DNA of 64,000 nucleotides from Acinetobacter towneri DSM 14962 = CIP 107472 (GTDB lineage Bacteria > Pseudomonadota > Gammaproteobacteria > Pseudomonadales > Moraxellaceae), in the NCBI RefSeq assembly GCF_000368785.1, contig NZ_KB849695.1, forward strand, positions 81,982 to 145,981, in the 5' to 3' direction. The notes beneath the pieces are model-generated. The model was not told the origin of the DNA, made no database searches, and worked only from the letters and a program-made list of their open reading frames with translations. Each line of letters begins with the position of its first letter. Positions within the stretch are counted from its first letter, which is position 1. Below are positions 19,307-29,222 of this stretch, piece after piece. The position numbers and the translations under genes are program-made.

Positions 19307-19612
19307 TTATTTATTTACAGACTCGTTTACTGCATCACGTAGTGCTTTACCCGGTTTAAAGTGCGGTACAGCTTTAGCCGCAACTTCTACAGACTTACCT
19401 GTTTTTGGGTTACGACCTACACGTGGTTCACGGTGATGCAATGCAAAACTACCGAATCCACGAATTTCAATTCGGTTATCTGCCGATAGTGATGCAATCA
19501 TTTGATCAATCATGATCTTCACAGCTTCTTCCACCAATGGCTCAGCCAAATGTGGATTTTTCAAAGCAATTCGTTCTATCAAGTCAGACTTATTAAGTGC
19601 TTCAGTAGTCAT
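19307..19612 (-). CDS. ihfB: Integration host factor subunit beta
   Basis: This 101-residue DNA-bending protein partners IhfA. It has the HU/IHF core with [21 protein letters not shown], including the arm that inserts its proline into the minor groove, and ends [10 protein letters not shown]. The length is normal. It lies behind rpsA, as in E. coli, with an intervening hairpin that may uncouple the two. Confidence 0.97.
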   Translation of the reverse strand: MTTEALNKSDLIERIALKNPHLAEPLVEEAVKIMIDQMIASLSADNRIEIRGFGSFALHHREPRVGRNPKTGKSVEVAAKAVPHFKPGKALRDAVNESVNK

Positions 19613-19673
19613 CTGCGACCTCTTTAATTATCAAGCTACTTTTACCTAAACTGATAATAACCTGTTTAAATAC

Positions 19674-19712
19674 AAAACGGTAGCGTAATAATTGAATACT
19701 ACGCTACCGTTT
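19674..19712 (-). terminator. Hairpin between rpsA and ihfB
   Basis: AAACGGTAGCGTA pairs perfectly with TACGCTACCGTTT, followed on the minus strand by TTTTG. This is a long, stable stem about 60 nt past the rpsA stop. It can end rpsA transcription or attenuate readthrough into ihfB. Confidence 0.8.
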
Positions 19713-19771
19713 ACAGTATTTGTGTAAAAAGTATGTGCTAATTTACATTAACCATACAGTTTACCCGCAAC

Positions 19772-21448
19772 TTAGTTGCCCATTTGAGCTTTGATCAAGT
19801 CACCAATTGTCTTAGGACCATTGTCTTGACCGCTAGTTGCAGTTTTCAAGTTAGCAACTGCTTCTTTCTCTTCAGCTTCGTCTTTCGCTTTGATAGACAA
19901 GTTGATAGAGCGAGATTTACGGTCTACGTTGATGATTTTCGCTTCAACTTCTTGACCAACTTCCAAGAACTTAGTTGCATCTTCAACGCGATCACGGTTG
20001 ATTTCAGATGCTTTAAGTGTTGCTTCAACTTCGTCAGCTAACTTAACAGTTGCGCCACGAGCATCAACAGCAGTTACAGTACCTTTAACCAAAGCACCAC
20101 GTTCGTTAGCAGCTAAGAAATCGTTGAATGGATCGCTGTTCAATTGCTTGATACCAAGGCTGATACGGTTGCCTTCAGCGTCTACAGAAAGGATAACCGC
20201 TTCAACAGTGTCACCTTTCTTGTAACGACGAATAGCTTCTTCGCCTTGCTCGTTCCAAGAAATGTCAGACAAGTGAACTAGGCCATCGATACCGCCTGGT
20301 AAACCGATGAAGATACCGAAGTCAGTGATTGACTTGATTGTACCTGAAACTTTTTCACCTTTGTCGTGGTTCTTAGCAAACTCTTCCCATGGGTTAGCAC
20401 GAGTTTGTTTGATACCAAGAGAAATACGACGACGCTCTTCGTCCACTTCAAGAACCATAACGTCAACTTCGTCACCAATCTGAACAACTTTAGATGGGTG
20501 GATGTTTTTGTTAGTGTGGTCCATTTCTGAAACGTGTACTAAACCTTCAACGCCTTCAGCGATTTCTGCGAAACAGCCGTAGTCAGTTAAGTTTGTTACG
20601 CGAGCTTTAACGATAGAACCTTTAGGATAACGGCTCATGATCGCTAACCATGGATCTTCGCCTAATTGCTTAAGACCTAGAGATACGCGGTTACGCTCTT
20701 TGTCAAATTTAAGTACTTTAACAGTAACTTCTTGACCCACTTCAACCACTTCTGATGGATGCTTGATACGTTTCCAAGCCATGTCAGTGATGTGAAGAAG
20801 ACCGTCAATACCGCCAAGGTCAACGAATGCACCGTAGTCAGTAAGGTTCTTAATCGTACCAGTAACAGTTTGACCTTCTTCAAGCTGAGCAAGAAGCGCT
20901 TCACGGTCAGCTGAAGATTCAGCTTCCATAACTGCACGACGAGATACAACAACGTTGTTACGTTTAGCATCAAGTTTGATAACTTTGAACTCTAACTCTT
21001 TACCTTCAAGGTGAGTTGTGTCACGGATAGGACGAGTGTCTACCAAAGAACCTGGTAAGAACGCACGAACTGGACCGATGTCTACAGTGAAACCGCCTTT
21101 AACTTTACCAGAGATAACACCAGTAACGATTTCGCCGTCTTCAAAGATTTTTTCAAGTTTAGTCCAAGTTTCAGCACGTTTCGCTTTTTCACGTGATAAA
21201 ACAGTTTGGCCCATACCGTTGTCAAGTGCTTCAACAACAACATCAACGGTGTCACCAACTTGAACTTCAAGTTCGCGTTGTTCGTTTAAGAATTCAGCGC
21301 GGTCAACAACGCCTTCTGATTTAAGGCCAGTATCAACTGTTACCCAGTCAGAGTCGATGCTTACTACAACGCCTTGGATGACAGCACCCTTTTCAACGTT
21401 GAGGTTTAATTCGCTTTCTTCAAAGAGGGCTGCAAAAGATTCGGTCAT
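19772..21448 (-). CDS. rpsA: 30S ribosomal protein S1
   Basis: This 558-residue essential ribosomal protein unfolds and recruits mRNA. Six S1 RNA-binding repeats can be followed along the chain, with the recurring pattern G-x-V-x-x-I-T-D-F/Y-G and the ISLGIKQ ends of each repeat. The protein starts [13 protein letters not shown] as expected. The cmk gene lies upstream and ihfB downstream, the classic cmk-rpsA-ihfB order. The 119-bp gap to cmk is the rpsA leader, where S1 autoregulation acts in E. coli. Confidence 0.98.
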   Translation of the reverse strand: MTESFAALFEESELNLNVEKGAVIQGVVVSIDSDWVTVDTGLKSEGVVDRAEFLNEQRELEVQVGDTVDVVVEALDNGMGQTVLSREKAKRAETWTKLEKIFEDGEIVTGVISGKVKGGFTVDIGPVRAFLPGSLVDTRPIRDTTHLEGKELEFKVIKLDAKRNNVVVSRRAVMEAESSADREALLAQLEEGQTVTGTIKNLTDYGAFVDLGGIDGLLHITDMAWKRIKHPSEVVEVGQEVTVKVLKFDKERNRVSLGLKQLGEDPWLAIMSRYPKGSIVKARVTNLTDYGCFAEIAEGVEGLVHVSEMDHTNKNIHPSKVVQIGDEVDVMVLEVDEERRRISLGIKQTRANPWEEFAKNHDKGEKVSGTIKSITDFGIFIGLPGGIDGLVHLSDISWNEQGEEAIRRYKKGDTVEAVILSVDAEGNRISLGIKQLNSDPFNDFLAANERGALVKGTVTAVDARGATVKLADEVEATLKASEINRDRVEDATKFLEVGQEVEAKIINVDRKSRSINLSIKAKDEAEEKEAVANLKTATSGQDNGPKTIGDLIKAQMGN

Positions 21449-21567
21449 GATATACCTGATAAAGTCAGCGGTCTTGGATCAGACAAGGCCGGTTTAGTTA
21501 AGCGTCTACATAGTCCGTATAGAACTGATCAAGCTATGCGTTCGCTGAATAGCTTTATTTCACGCGG

Positions 21568-22260
21568 TTAAGCGCGGCAAATAGCAAGCTTCTGATCGAC
21601 ATAAGCTGTCATTAATGCAAATACTTCATCAATGTTCAACTCAGAACTATCAATGATGTAAGCATCTTCTGCAGGCTTGAGCGGAGCAACTGTGCGCTCC
21701 ATGTCTCGTTTGTCGCGAGCCTGTATATTCGGTAAAATGTCGCTTATTTTAGCATCCAGCCCCATACCCTGCAACTGTTTTACACGTCTTTGTGCACGTG
21801 ACTCTGCCGAAGCAGTTAAATAAATTTTAGCCTGCGCATTTGGGAAAATACTGGTCGCCATATCGCGTCCATCTGCAACCAAGCCCGGTGCTTGGGCAAA
21901 GGCATGCTGACGTGCAAGTAATGCTGTGCGCAATTCAGGTACTGCCGCAACTTTTGAGGCATATTCCCCCACACGTTCGGTACGTATGGTTTGCGTGACA
22001 TCTTCACCATCAAGCAACACTTGTGTGCCATCTGGCTGGGTCACAAATTGAATATTGAGCTGTGTTGCAATGGCAACGCATTGACTCAGTTCAGTATCAA
22101 GTTGATCTAGCAAATTCTGCTTATGTAACGCCAAACCCAACAAACGATACAACGCACCAGAGTCGAGCAAATGAAACTGATAATGTGCTGCCAATTTTGC
22201 CGCGAGTGTGCCTTTACCTGAACCGCTAGGGCCATCAATGGTTATAATTTGAACCGTCAT
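21568..22260 (-). CDS. cmk: Cytidylate kinase
   Basis: This 230-residue kinase phosphorylates CMP and dCMP. Walker A GPSGSGKG is at residues 10-17. The CMP-binding segments [19 protein letters not shown] and DGRDMAT follow. The open frame reaches 22308, but the usual N-terminus [13 protein letters not shown] starts at the ATG at 22260. It lies 16 bp behind the SRPBCC gene and upstream of rpsA. Confidence 0.96.
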   Translation of the reverse strand: MTVQIITIDGPSGSGKGTLAAKLAAHYQFHLLDSGALYRLLGLALHKQNLLDQLDTELSQCVAIATQLNIQFVTQPDGTQVLLDGEDVTQTIRTERVGEYASKVAAVPELRTALLARQHAFAQAPGLVADGRDMATSIFPNAQAKIYLTASAESRAQRRVKQLQGMGLDAKISDILPNIQARDKRDMERTVAPLKPAEDAYIIDSSELNIDEVFALMTAYVDQKLAICRA

Positions 22261-22276
22261 GCTGTTTCCGAAATGA

Positions 22277-22708
22277 TTAAAGAGATTTTGCGAGTTTGGA
22301 TAAACCAATTTTAATTGCAGTTTTCAATTGCGCAAGAATAGCTTTACTCACAAATGGAACACGCGCTTGTAGCTCAATGCGATACGTGACCAAGGTTTTG
22401 TGATCCGCCACTTGCTGAAATTCAATGGTACCCAAATGATGTTTGATCAATGGATTTTTAATGATTTTATATTCAATCCGCTGATTCGGTTCAAGCACGG
22501 TAATTTGCTCTTGCAAAGGTTTAATTGGCCCAATCCCCATACGACGCACCGAACCTACACCATCTGGACGTTCAGGGTCAGCAGAGTCTTTAATGCGCAC
22601 CACTTGCATTGGTGCAAATGCAATATTATAAGTTGCATGTTTAGAAAGTAATTCAAATACTTGCGCAACTGGCGCATTAAATTCTTTTTTAATTTGAATA
22701 GCGTGCAT
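22277..22708 (-). CDS. SRPBCC-superfamily protein
   Basis: This 143-residue protein has the START/polyketide-cyclase fold. It begins with [19 protein letters not shown], the typical first strand and helix, and ends with the long C-terminal helix. Such proteins bind hydrophobic ligands in a deep pocket. Ligand and role are unknown. It lies between tadA and cmk on the same strand, 16 bp from cmk, and may be co-transcribed with it. Confidence 0.75.
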   Translation of the reverse strand: MHAIQIKKEFNAPVAQVFELLSKHATYNIAFAPMQVVRIKDSADPERPDGVGSVRRMGIGPIKPLQEQITVLEPNQRIEYKIIKNPLIKHHLGTIEFQQVADHKTLVTYRIELQARVPFVSKAILAQLKTAIKIGLSKLAKSL

Positions 22709-22809
22709 GGTTTGCCCTGATGATGAATGCTATGTTGTGTTTGATTTAGTTTAACGCAAATCAAGCCTAAAACTCTGAACTGGTTTTGATCATGGAGGTC
22801 ATTTATCAA

Positions 22810-23301
22810 CTATTGCTGCTTTTGTTGTTTCTTTTGCGCACGGCGCATCTTAAAAAAATCACTCAACTGGGCTGAACATTGCTGCTCTAAACAACCTGAT
22901 TGATACTCAAAAATATGATTGTAATAGCCTGACTCTAAAAGCTTTCTAGCACTGATCAATGAGCCGGCTTTGGGTTCAGTTGCTCCAAATACCACACGTT
23001 TGATTCGCGCATGAATGAGCGCACCCACACACATGGTACAAGGCTCCAGTGTGACATAAAGCGTGGCATCTTCAGGTAAACGATAATTTTGAATATGATC
23101 ACATGCTGCACGGATTGCCACAATTTCGGCATGTGCGGTTGCGTCGTGTAAGGAAATAGGCGCGTTATAACCCGCGCCAATCACTTGATTTTGACTAACG
23201 ATGACAGCCCCCACAGGAATTTCCCCCTGTGCTGCAGCCAAAGCAGCCTGCGCATAGGCAAGCTGCATCCAGTCTTCATCACTATAGTTCTGTTCTGACA
23301 T
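22810..23301 (-). CDS. tadA: tRNA-specific adenosine deaminase
   Basis: This 163-residue zinc deaminase converts A34 to inosine in tRNA-Arg(ACG). The catalytic HAE motif lies at residues 57-59 and the zinc ligands in PCTMC at residues 88-91. The family length and the basic C-terminus (MRRAQKKQQKQQ) match. It follows the hydrolase gene by 27 bp and is probably in the ung operon. Confidence 0.95.
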   Translation of the reverse strand: MSEQNYSDEDWMQLAYAQAALAAAQGEIPVGAVIVSQNQVIGAGYNAPISLHDATAHAEIVAIRAACDHIQNYRLPEDATLYVTLEPCTMCVGALIHARIKRVVFGATEPKAGSLISARKLLESGYYNHIFEYQSGCLEQQCSAQLSDFFKMRRAQKKQQKQQ

Positions 23302-23328
23302 TTAAATATGAGTAAAAATCAATACGAA

Positions 23329-24450
23329 TTAAATAATCTCGTATTGTTTCAATAACTCATTCCAGCTTTCAATGCTCGTCACAGGTGGATTGTCTGCAAA
23401 AATGGTTTTGAGCTGCACTGGCCCATTTTGCTGCCAAGCTGGTGCAAGGTCTTTATCGACCAAACGTGCGCGCACACCTTCGACAAAATCTGCGTGGCGA
23501 ATTTTCCAGTCTGAAATTTGCGTTTCCAGTTCAAACACTTCATTCCAAGCGTGAACCTTCTTACCCCATTGCCATAGTAACCACGTTAAAGCTGCTGTGG
23601 TTGGTGAACCTTTTTGCAAGTTTTCACTGGCTTGACGTAACCAATCGCTACGTGCATCGCTTAGACCAATGATGGATTCATAATCACTTTCAAAACTCAC
23701 ACCACGGCACACGCTTTGAATCACATCCAAAGAATTCTGTAGCGGCCCAGGCCCTACAGGACGGTGCATGCTGTTCAAGGTATCATCAATGGCACGGAAG
23801 TCACCTGCAGGGTAATGATTCCAGTCAATATTAATGACTTTTTCTAATACAGAAGCGCGTTGTGCATCACAAATATGGGTTGCCCAACCAATACCATACG
23901 CACCTGCAGCAGTCATAATTGAACCCGTTAAACCTGTGAACAAGCCAATCGCACCACGGTCAGCCAAGAAACGAGTTGCCCCTACATCTGGGTATAAACC
24001 AATGTTAATTTCTGGCATAGCTAAACGTGAATACGGTGTCACCAAACGGAATGGTGCAGCCATAAATAGACCTAAGCCACCACCCATGACATAACCTTCA
24101 CCCCACACTAAAACAGGCTTGGCATAGTTATGTAGCAACAAGTCCAACGCATATTCTTGCTCAAAGAATTTATTGGCAGTTGCAACCTCATCATTAATGA
24201 CAAGCTGACGTAATTTACGCACATCACCGCCTGCACAAAATGCTTTTGGTGTGGTCGAATCTAGCCAAATTGCTTTTACGCTATCATCGGTATGAAAGTC
24301 TTCAAATACTGCCAATAATGCAGAAACAATAGATTCATCTAAAGCATGCAAAGATTTTGGGCGATTCAAACGTACAATGCGCCAACCGTTATTTGCTTCT
24401 TCGACAATTAAATCCGGATGATATTCTTTAGAAATGGGAGAATGTGTCAT
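23329..24450 (-). CDS. Enoyl-CoA hydratase/isomerase-family, 3-hydroxyisobutyryl-CoA hydrolase-like
   Basis: This 373-residue crotonase-fold protein is longer than plain enoyl-CoA hydratases (about 260). It has [11 protein letters not shown] and [17 protein letters not shown] for the oxyanion hole, and the [17 protein letters not shown] segment typical of 3-hydroxyisobutyryl-CoA hydrolases of valine degradation. It overlaps ung by 4 nt (ATGA), so the two are translationally coupled. This is odd because their functions are unrelated and no other valine-catabolic gene is nearby. Confidence 0.87.
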   Translation of the reverse strand: MTHSPISKEYHPDLIVEEANNGWRIVRLNRPKSLHALDESIVSALLAVFEDFHTDDSVKAIWLDSTTPKAFCAGGDVRKLRQLVINDEVATANKFFEQEYALDLLLHNYAKPVLVWGEGYVMGGGLGLFMAAPFRLVTPYSRLAMPEINIGLYPDVGATRFLADRGAIGLFTGLTGSIMTAAGAYGIGWATHICDAQRASVLEKVINIDWNHYPAGDFRAIDDTLNSMHRPVGPGPLQNSLDVIQSVCRGVSFESDYESIIGLSDARSDWLRQASENLQKGSPTTAALTWLLWQWGKKVHAWNEVFELETQISDWKIRHADFVEGVRARLVDKDLAPAWQQNGPVQLKTIFADNPPVTSIESWNELLKQYEII

Positions 24451-25160
24451 GCGTCCAGCTGCCAGTCTATAGGCTCAATGCCATTTTGTTTAAGATAATT
24501 ATTTGATTTTGAAAATACTTTACATCCAAAAAAACCACCGCGGTTTGCTGCCAATGGGGATGGATGCGCTGCCTTCAAAATCAGATGTTTATTTGGATCT
24601 ATACGTTGTCCTTTACGTTGTGCATACGCGCCCCACAAAATAAACACAATATGCTCACGTTGTTGATTTAACACATCAATCACATGATCTGTAAAATCTT
24701 CCCAACCCTGCTTTTGGTGCGAGGTTGGTTGTCCTGCTTCTACCGTTAACACGCTGTTGAGCAGCAATACCCCTTGCTCTGCCCAATGCGTTAAATCACC
24801 GTGTCTTGGAATAGGCACACCTAAATCTGTATGTAACTCATGGAAAATATTACGCAAAGATGGTGGCAATGCAACCCCTCTTTGTACAGAAAAACTAAGT
24901 CCATGTGCCTGATTAGGTCCATGATAAGGGTCTTGCCCAATAATCACGACTTTCACCTGATTTAAAGGCGTGGTATTTAGAGCATTAAATATCAGTGAAC
25001 TTGGTGGATAAATCACCTTATTCTGTTGTTTTTCCTGCAACAAAAAATCGCGTAGCGCATCCATTTGTGGACTCAATAAAAATTCAGCTAGATTGTATTT
25101 CCAACTCTCATCTAACTGAACTTTATTTAAGCTCGCATATTGCTGCTCAGTAAAAGACAT
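24447..25160 (-). CDS. ung: Uracil-DNA glycosylase (family 1)
   Basis: This 237-residue base-excision enzyme removes uracil from DNA. The water-activating motif GQDPYHGP lies at residues 75-82, with the catalytic Asp77, and the DNA-intercalation motif [11 protein letters not shown] lies near residue 200. The length and sequence are typical. It is first of a run that continues with the hydrolase-like gene and tadA. Confidence 0.97.
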   Translation of the reverse strand: MSFTEQQYASLNKVQLDESWKYNLAEFLLSPQMDALRDFLLQEKQQNKVIYPPSSLIFNALNTTPLNQVKVVIIGQDPYHGPNQAHGLSFSVQRGVALPPSLRNIFHELHTDLGVPIPRHGDLTHWAEQGVLLLNSVLTVEAGQPTSHQKQGWEDFTDHVIDVLNQQREHIVFILWGAYAQRKGQRIDPNKHLILKAAHPSPLAANRGGFFGCKVFSKSNNYLKQNGIEPIDWQLDA

Positions 25161-25197
25161 ACCGCTATCAATCCTTGTTGATGTCTAATGATGTGAT

Positions 25198-25794
25198 TTA
25201 AAGTTTAACTTGTAACTCGACATTCGGGTTTTGGAATGTCATCCCCTGTTTTAATTTTTCATACATTTGTGGGTCTGACCATTCTGTCTGTACTTGCTCA
25301 GAGAAATGAATTTGATCCAGATTTAGCAATCCCATCTGCGCATTTTCAATATCTTCCAAAAAGCTTTGTGCATAGCCTGTATCAGTTTCATGTACAATCA
25401 CAGAATAGACCTCTACATCACCTTCCCCATTTTGCGTGATGGTCGATGCCAAAACTTGCTGTGCCAAATAAAAGAAAATACGTGAAAACTGCTCTGCCGA
25501 TGGCGATACTGGTAAAGAAACCCAACGTGCGCTGAACGTTTTGCAGGCTTGAATATATGCAGGATCGTCCTGCTCCCAAAAACAAATGGCATGATCAAAA
25601 GCATCAAATAATTCTTTGATTACACCTTTAAGCAAACCAAAGTCATACACCATTTGTCCATGATCGAGTTTTGAAGCTTTCAGTAACAATTCTACTTTAT
25701 AGCTATGACCATGAATCGAGCGCTTACAGCGGTCTGAAGTGCAATTACGCACAATATGCGCATTTTCAAACTTAAATAACTTTCGAATTAACAT
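25198..25794 (-). CDS. 6-pyruvoyl-tetrahydropterin synthase/QueD-family protein, extended
   Basis: This 198-residue protein has the PTPS/QueD signature. The zinc-binding histidines are in FENAHIV and IHGHSYKVEL, a cysteine precedes the HGH (CTSDRCKRS), and an acidic motif sits in the VYSVIVHETDTG region. QueD makes 6-carboxytetrahydropterin for queuosine. Classic QueD is about 120 residues, so this is a longer variant with about 40 extra C-terminal residues. I place the start at the ATG at 25794, where the family pattern begins; earlier TTG and ATG codons (25812, 25809) are open. No other queuosine gene adjoins. Confidence 0.75.
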   Translation of the reverse strand: MLIRKLFKFENAHIVRNCTSDRCKRSIHGHSYKVELLLKASKLDHGQMVYDFGLLKGVIKELFDAFDHAICFWEQDDPAYIQACKTFSARWVSLPVSPSAEQFSRIFFYLAQQVLASTITQNGEGDVEVYSVIVHETDTGYAQSFLEDIENAQMGLLNLDQIHFSEQVQTEWSDPQMYEKLKQGMTFQNPNVELQVKL

Positions 25795-25969
25795 GGGTCT
25801 TAACGTCATCAAAATATTTGGGGGATATTCTTTTTAAGTATAATGCAAAACGTGAACAATAAGCCAATTTTAGCCCACAGATTGCCAGACAAAAATCGTA
25901 ATGATCAGTTTCAGCACAGACATGCAATGCATTTACATCTAAATAGCAGCACAAGGTTAATGATGATAC

Positions 25970-26959
25970 TTAAAATGGCGTCAGACTTCGCCCACTAACA
26001 TTGACAGATTTTTCACTACGCACCAAATCACTGCTAAATTGACGTTTGCGCTCGCCCAATACCACTTCAATTTTGGCTTTAAAATAATGGGATTGTACAC
26101 CCAATAAACCTGTAAATTCATTGCGTATCGCGCTATCGACAGCTTGAAAGCCATCTAACTCCCACAAAGCATTTACATTGCTAAAGTGCTCTAAATTGGC
26201 ATTACGACGATCAAGTAGATTTTGCACAGCAACCACATCCAATTTTTCATCAAAGCTCGCCAAAACTAAAGCAGGTGCTGTATTAATATTGATAGTGGTA
26301 TCTCGTTTTGGCAAGGCACTCACATAAGGTGCAATTTGCTGATACTTCGCACCTTCAAAACCACGGACTTGTTTTAATTCTTCCGCACTATGAAACAAGC
26401 TATTGGGCGGTAAATAAGGAATTGGCAAACCTTGGTAATAACTCGACTCTGCACCCATAGCACCACTCGGTTCATCATCTGCATCTTGCCAATCAATCAC
26501 AGCTTCACTTAATTGCGCAGGTAGCCCAACACGCTGCAACAGCTTTTCAAAATATTTTTTTGCTTTTTCGTTCACTTGATCTTCGGTTGTCAGCAAACTA
26601 TTTAAATTAAATTTCCCCGACTCATCTTGCAATACGCCCGATACATAACCATCTTCGACTGGAAATGGCGGCATCGGTTTTGCCCAGTTCTCTTGTAAAT
26701 GATCAACTTGACCAGCATTTTCAGCATCATCTTGCAGTAATTCTGCAAAAAATACTTCAGCACTTTTGGCATATAACAATGCCTGATTTTGACGCATCAA
26801 ATAGGCGGTATTTTCACTGGTGTACATTTGCCGCTTGGCAATGGTCGCTGCCAAAATCGTAGCTAAGGCAACCAACATCAAAATCGTAATCAAGGCGATG
26901 CCTTGTTGTGATTTGATGATGCTACCTAAGCGCTGAGTCGATTTTGAATACATTGCCAC
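25970..26959 (-). CDS. gspK: Type II secretion minor pseudopilin GspK
   Basis: This 329-residue protein is the large tip pseudopilin of the type II secretion pseudopilus. A prepilin-like N-terminus with the GIALITILMLVALAT helix lacks the Glu5 of other pilins, as is normal for GspK. A long periplasmic domain follows, with a TSENTAYL segment and an NINTAPALVL motif. The start may be the GTG at 26959 or the ATG at 26953. It is last in the gspHIJK cluster, 7 bp behind gspJ. Confidence 0.9.
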   Translation of the reverse strand: MAMYSKSTQRLGSIIKSQQGIALITILMLVALATILAATIAKRQMYTSENTAYLMRQNQALLYAKSAEVFFAELLQDDAENAGQVDHLQENWAKPMPPFPVEDGYVSGVLQDESGKFNLNSLLTTEDQVNEKAKKYFEKLLQRVGLPAQLSEAVIDWQDADDEPSGAMGAESSYYQGLPIPYLPPNSLFHSAEELKQVRGFEGAKYQQIAPYVSALPKRDTTININTAPALVLASFDEKLDVVAVQNLLDRRNANLEHFSNVNALWELDGFQAVDSAIRNEFTGLLGVQSHYFKAKIEVVLGERKRQFSSDLVRSEKSVNVSGRSLTPF

Positions 26960-26966
26960 TGTGCCT

Positions 26967-27590
26967 TTAATTGTCTTTCTTCTTTAAAAAATCAGTCTGC
27001 AATAAGCTAAATATCCATTCATATTGCACGTCACGCACGGTTAAATTTATTTTTATTCCTTTCGGAAGCAGTCTTAATTGTTCAGTTTGTTGCGAATCGA
27101 CACTACTTTCAGGCCAACTACTTAATTCATTTGGATTCAATACCATAATCTCAAAGGCTTCGACTTCATCCAACATCACGCTCGACTCAGGCTGATCATT
27201 GCCCGTTTGATGCAAATTACGATATTTTAAACGATACAATTTTTTTTCATCGGCACGATATTGATATTCTACGCGCTCATGGGGTGAAATACCCTGCTGC
27301 AAGGGATCGGTCACACCAGTTTTACTGAAATTAAAACGTCCATTTTGTAAAACCAAAGCAGGTTGTTGCTGCCCTTTGACATTGGCCGTTAATGGAACAG
27401 CCTGCATCGTGTCACGTAATATTTGTTGATAGCTTTCTTGCAACTGTTCTAGATTGGCTTCATGCATCGCATTGCGATCTTTGACTTTGGCGAGATAATC
27501 AAATACTTTCCAACCCAAAGCAGACAGCACTGCAAAAATTGCAATAGCGACTAGCAACTCAACTAAAGTGAAGCCTTTCTTTGTACTCAT
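26967..27590 (-). CDS. gspJ: Type II secretion minor pseudopilin GspJ
   Basis: This 207-residue minor pseudopilin has a prepilin leader cut before FTLVELLVAIAIF (KKG|FTLVE, Glu5 present). The globular part contains the GspJ-type stretch DRNAMHEANLEQLQ. Its ATG overlaps the gspI stop (ATGA), so translation is coupled. With GspI and GspK it forms the tip complex. Confidence 0.9.
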   Translation of the reverse strand: MSTKKGFTLVELLVAIAIFAVLSALGWKVFDYLAKVKDRNAMHEANLEQLQESYQQILRDTMQAVPLTANVKGQQQPALVLQNGRFNFSKTGVTDPLQQGISPHERVEYQYRADEKKLYRLKYRNLHQTGNDQPESSVMLDEVEAFEIMVLNPNELSSWPESSVDSQQTEQLRLLPKGIKINLTVRDVQYEWIFSLLQTDFLKKKDN

Positions 27591-27967
27591 GATTGCTGCT
27601 CACGGGCATTAAAAAACACTAAAGAAGTCACTCCTGCTTCAACTTGTCCTGTGTCTTGATTATATAAACTGATTTGAAGATCGACACGTTGCACATTCGG
27701 ACTAATGGTTGGCTGTGTGGACTTGTCAATTTGCCATGTTTCGCCCTGTTGTGTCACTTGCTTTGACTCTGTTCCACTTAACCATTGCCGATTCATTTCC
27801 ATCAATGCCACTTCATTCAAAGCCACAAATTGTGCTTTGGTTCTTAAAATTGCATTGGCGGTGGATTGGGTATATTGCATCGCCACTTTGGTCATTGCCA
27901 TAGCTGCTGTTGCAAAAATTGCCAAAGCCACCATAACTTCAAGTAGTGTAAATCCTTTAGCTTTCAT
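27587..27967 (-). CDS. gspI: Type II secretion minor pseudopilin GspI
   Basis: This 126-residue minor pseudopilin has the leader and helix KAKG|FTLLEVMVALAIFATAAMA. The length and the ALNEVALMEMNRQWL segment fit GspI. Its start lies inside gspH (11-nt overlap), and its end overlaps gspJ by 4 nt. Confidence 0.9.
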   Translation of the reverse strand: MKAKGFTLLEVMVALAIFATAAMAMTKVAMQYTQSTANAILRTKAQFVALNEVALMEMNRQWLSGTESKQVTQQGETWQIDKSTQPTISPNVQRVDLQISLYNQDTGQVEAGVTSLVFFNAREQQS

Positions 27968-28508
27968 GGATTTTTCCTAAATGATCGACCTCTATTTCCG
28001 CACCTACAGGACGCTGTTCTAAATAGAACTGAATACGCACAGGTTTGGCTTCACCATTGCCCAGCCAAATCAGTGCGGGTGCATTACCTTGCAGCAACTC
28101 ACTATTGTTAGCATTCGGATAGCTTTGTTCTAAAGATAAAATTTGGATAGAAACTTGTTCAGGCAACGTTCTGCTTTTAAATTCGCCATAGTTTTGCCAT
28201 TTTTGATTATTTTGCAGGCTTAATTGTTGTTCTGTGGCATAAGGCTGATATTCCAACACATCATAACGCGCAGCTGAAACATCGGTTGCTTGATGCAAAT
28301 TGAGTGCAAAAATACGCGCTTGATCATTGGCTTCACGATTCAGTTTACGCAAATCCAATAAAAACACTTCCCGCGCCTGCATGGCTTTACGCTGATCAAC
28401 ACCACCGATATTCATTAAAACCAGCGATGCCATAATCGCCATAATGACTATCACCACCATCAATTCAATGAGCGTAAAACCGCGAACCGAAGATAGTGGT
28501 GTGTTCAT
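27957..28508 (-). CDS. gspH: Type II secretion minor pseudopilin GspH
   Basis: This 183-residue minor pseudopilin has the leader VRG|FTLIELMVVIVIMAIMASL. The following LDLRKLNREANDQARIFAL region matches GspH. It begins 6 bp after the TetR gene, so the TetR regulator and gspHIJK form one likely transcript. Confidence 0.9.
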   Translation of the reverse strand: MNTPLSSVRGFTLIELMVVIVIMAIMASLVLMNIGGVDQRKAMQAREVFLLDLRKLNREANDQARIFALNLHQATDVSAARYDVLEYQPYATEQQLSLQNNQKWQNYGEFKSRTLPEQVSIQILSLEQSYPNANNSELLQGNAPALIWLGNGEAKPVRIQFYLEQRPVGAEIEVDHLGKIHES

Positions 28509-28514
28509 AGCGTA

Positions 28515-29129
28515 TTAATTCAATTGCTCGAAAGATTGTGCTTGTTTGGGCATCGCCAACGCTTGATCGATATAGGCCACACGTAAAGTATCCCGGGAAC
28601 CTAAATAACGCTGATAGAAACTTGAGTTTAAAATGGCTGCCGCACCATGCGTAAGTGCCCAAATTGAAGCCAGATAATCACGCACTTCCATGTGACTATT
28701 AATAGATTCCAAATATTGTTCAGTCATACGGATAATGATGCGTAATCGGCTTTTACGAACCTGATATAGTTCACTAAACAACAAGCCAATGCCAACACCC
28801 GTTGTAGAAAGGCGTTCTTCAATTTGATGAAAAAGCACAGTACGTTCAGGATGATGTAAGTGATGCAGCATAAAAAATGCTAGATGTTCAGGAAACTGTT
28901 TTTCCGCATCTTTAATCATTTCTAGCAACATGCGCTCATTACGAATAATAAGCAACATATATAGTTCATCTTTACTTTGAAAGTGTTTATATAGAGTACC
29001 TTTGGCCAAATCCAGTTCTGCTGCCAAAGCATCAAGGGTCATTCCTGCTTCACCATTTTCCAAAAGCAACTGCTCTGCCACTTGGAAAATTAACGTTTCT
29101 CTTGCTCGAAACTGAGCCTGACGATCCAT
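28515..29129 (-). CDS. TetR/AcrR-family transcriptional regulator
   Basis: This 204-residue TetR-type repressor has its helix-turn-helix in MTLDALAAELDLAKGTLYKHFQSKDELY (residues about 30-57 from the ATG). The frame opens upstream at a TTG (29162), but ATG 29129 gives the usual N-terminus. It sits 6 bp before gspH, so it is probably co-transcribed with, and may regulate, the minor pseudopilin genes. A TetR gene leading gspHIJK is unusual outside Acinetobacter relatives. Confidence 0.87.
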   Translation of the reverse strand: MDRQAQFRARETLIFQVAEQLLLENGEAGMTLDALAAELDLAKGTLYKHFQSKDELYMLLIIRNERMLLEMIKDAEKQFPEHLAFFMLHHLHHPERTVLFHQIEERLSTTGVGIGLLFSELYQVRKSRLRIIIRMTEQYLESINSHMEVRDYLASIWALTHGAAAILNSSFYQRYLGSRDTLRVAYIDQALAMPKQAQSFEQLN

Positions 29130-29222
29130 CTTCACCCGATAAACTCTCTTTTCACTATTCAATCAATGGAAATTTTTAATATCACCAGAACATTAAATTT
29201 TTGCATCATTCCACTATGCAAA

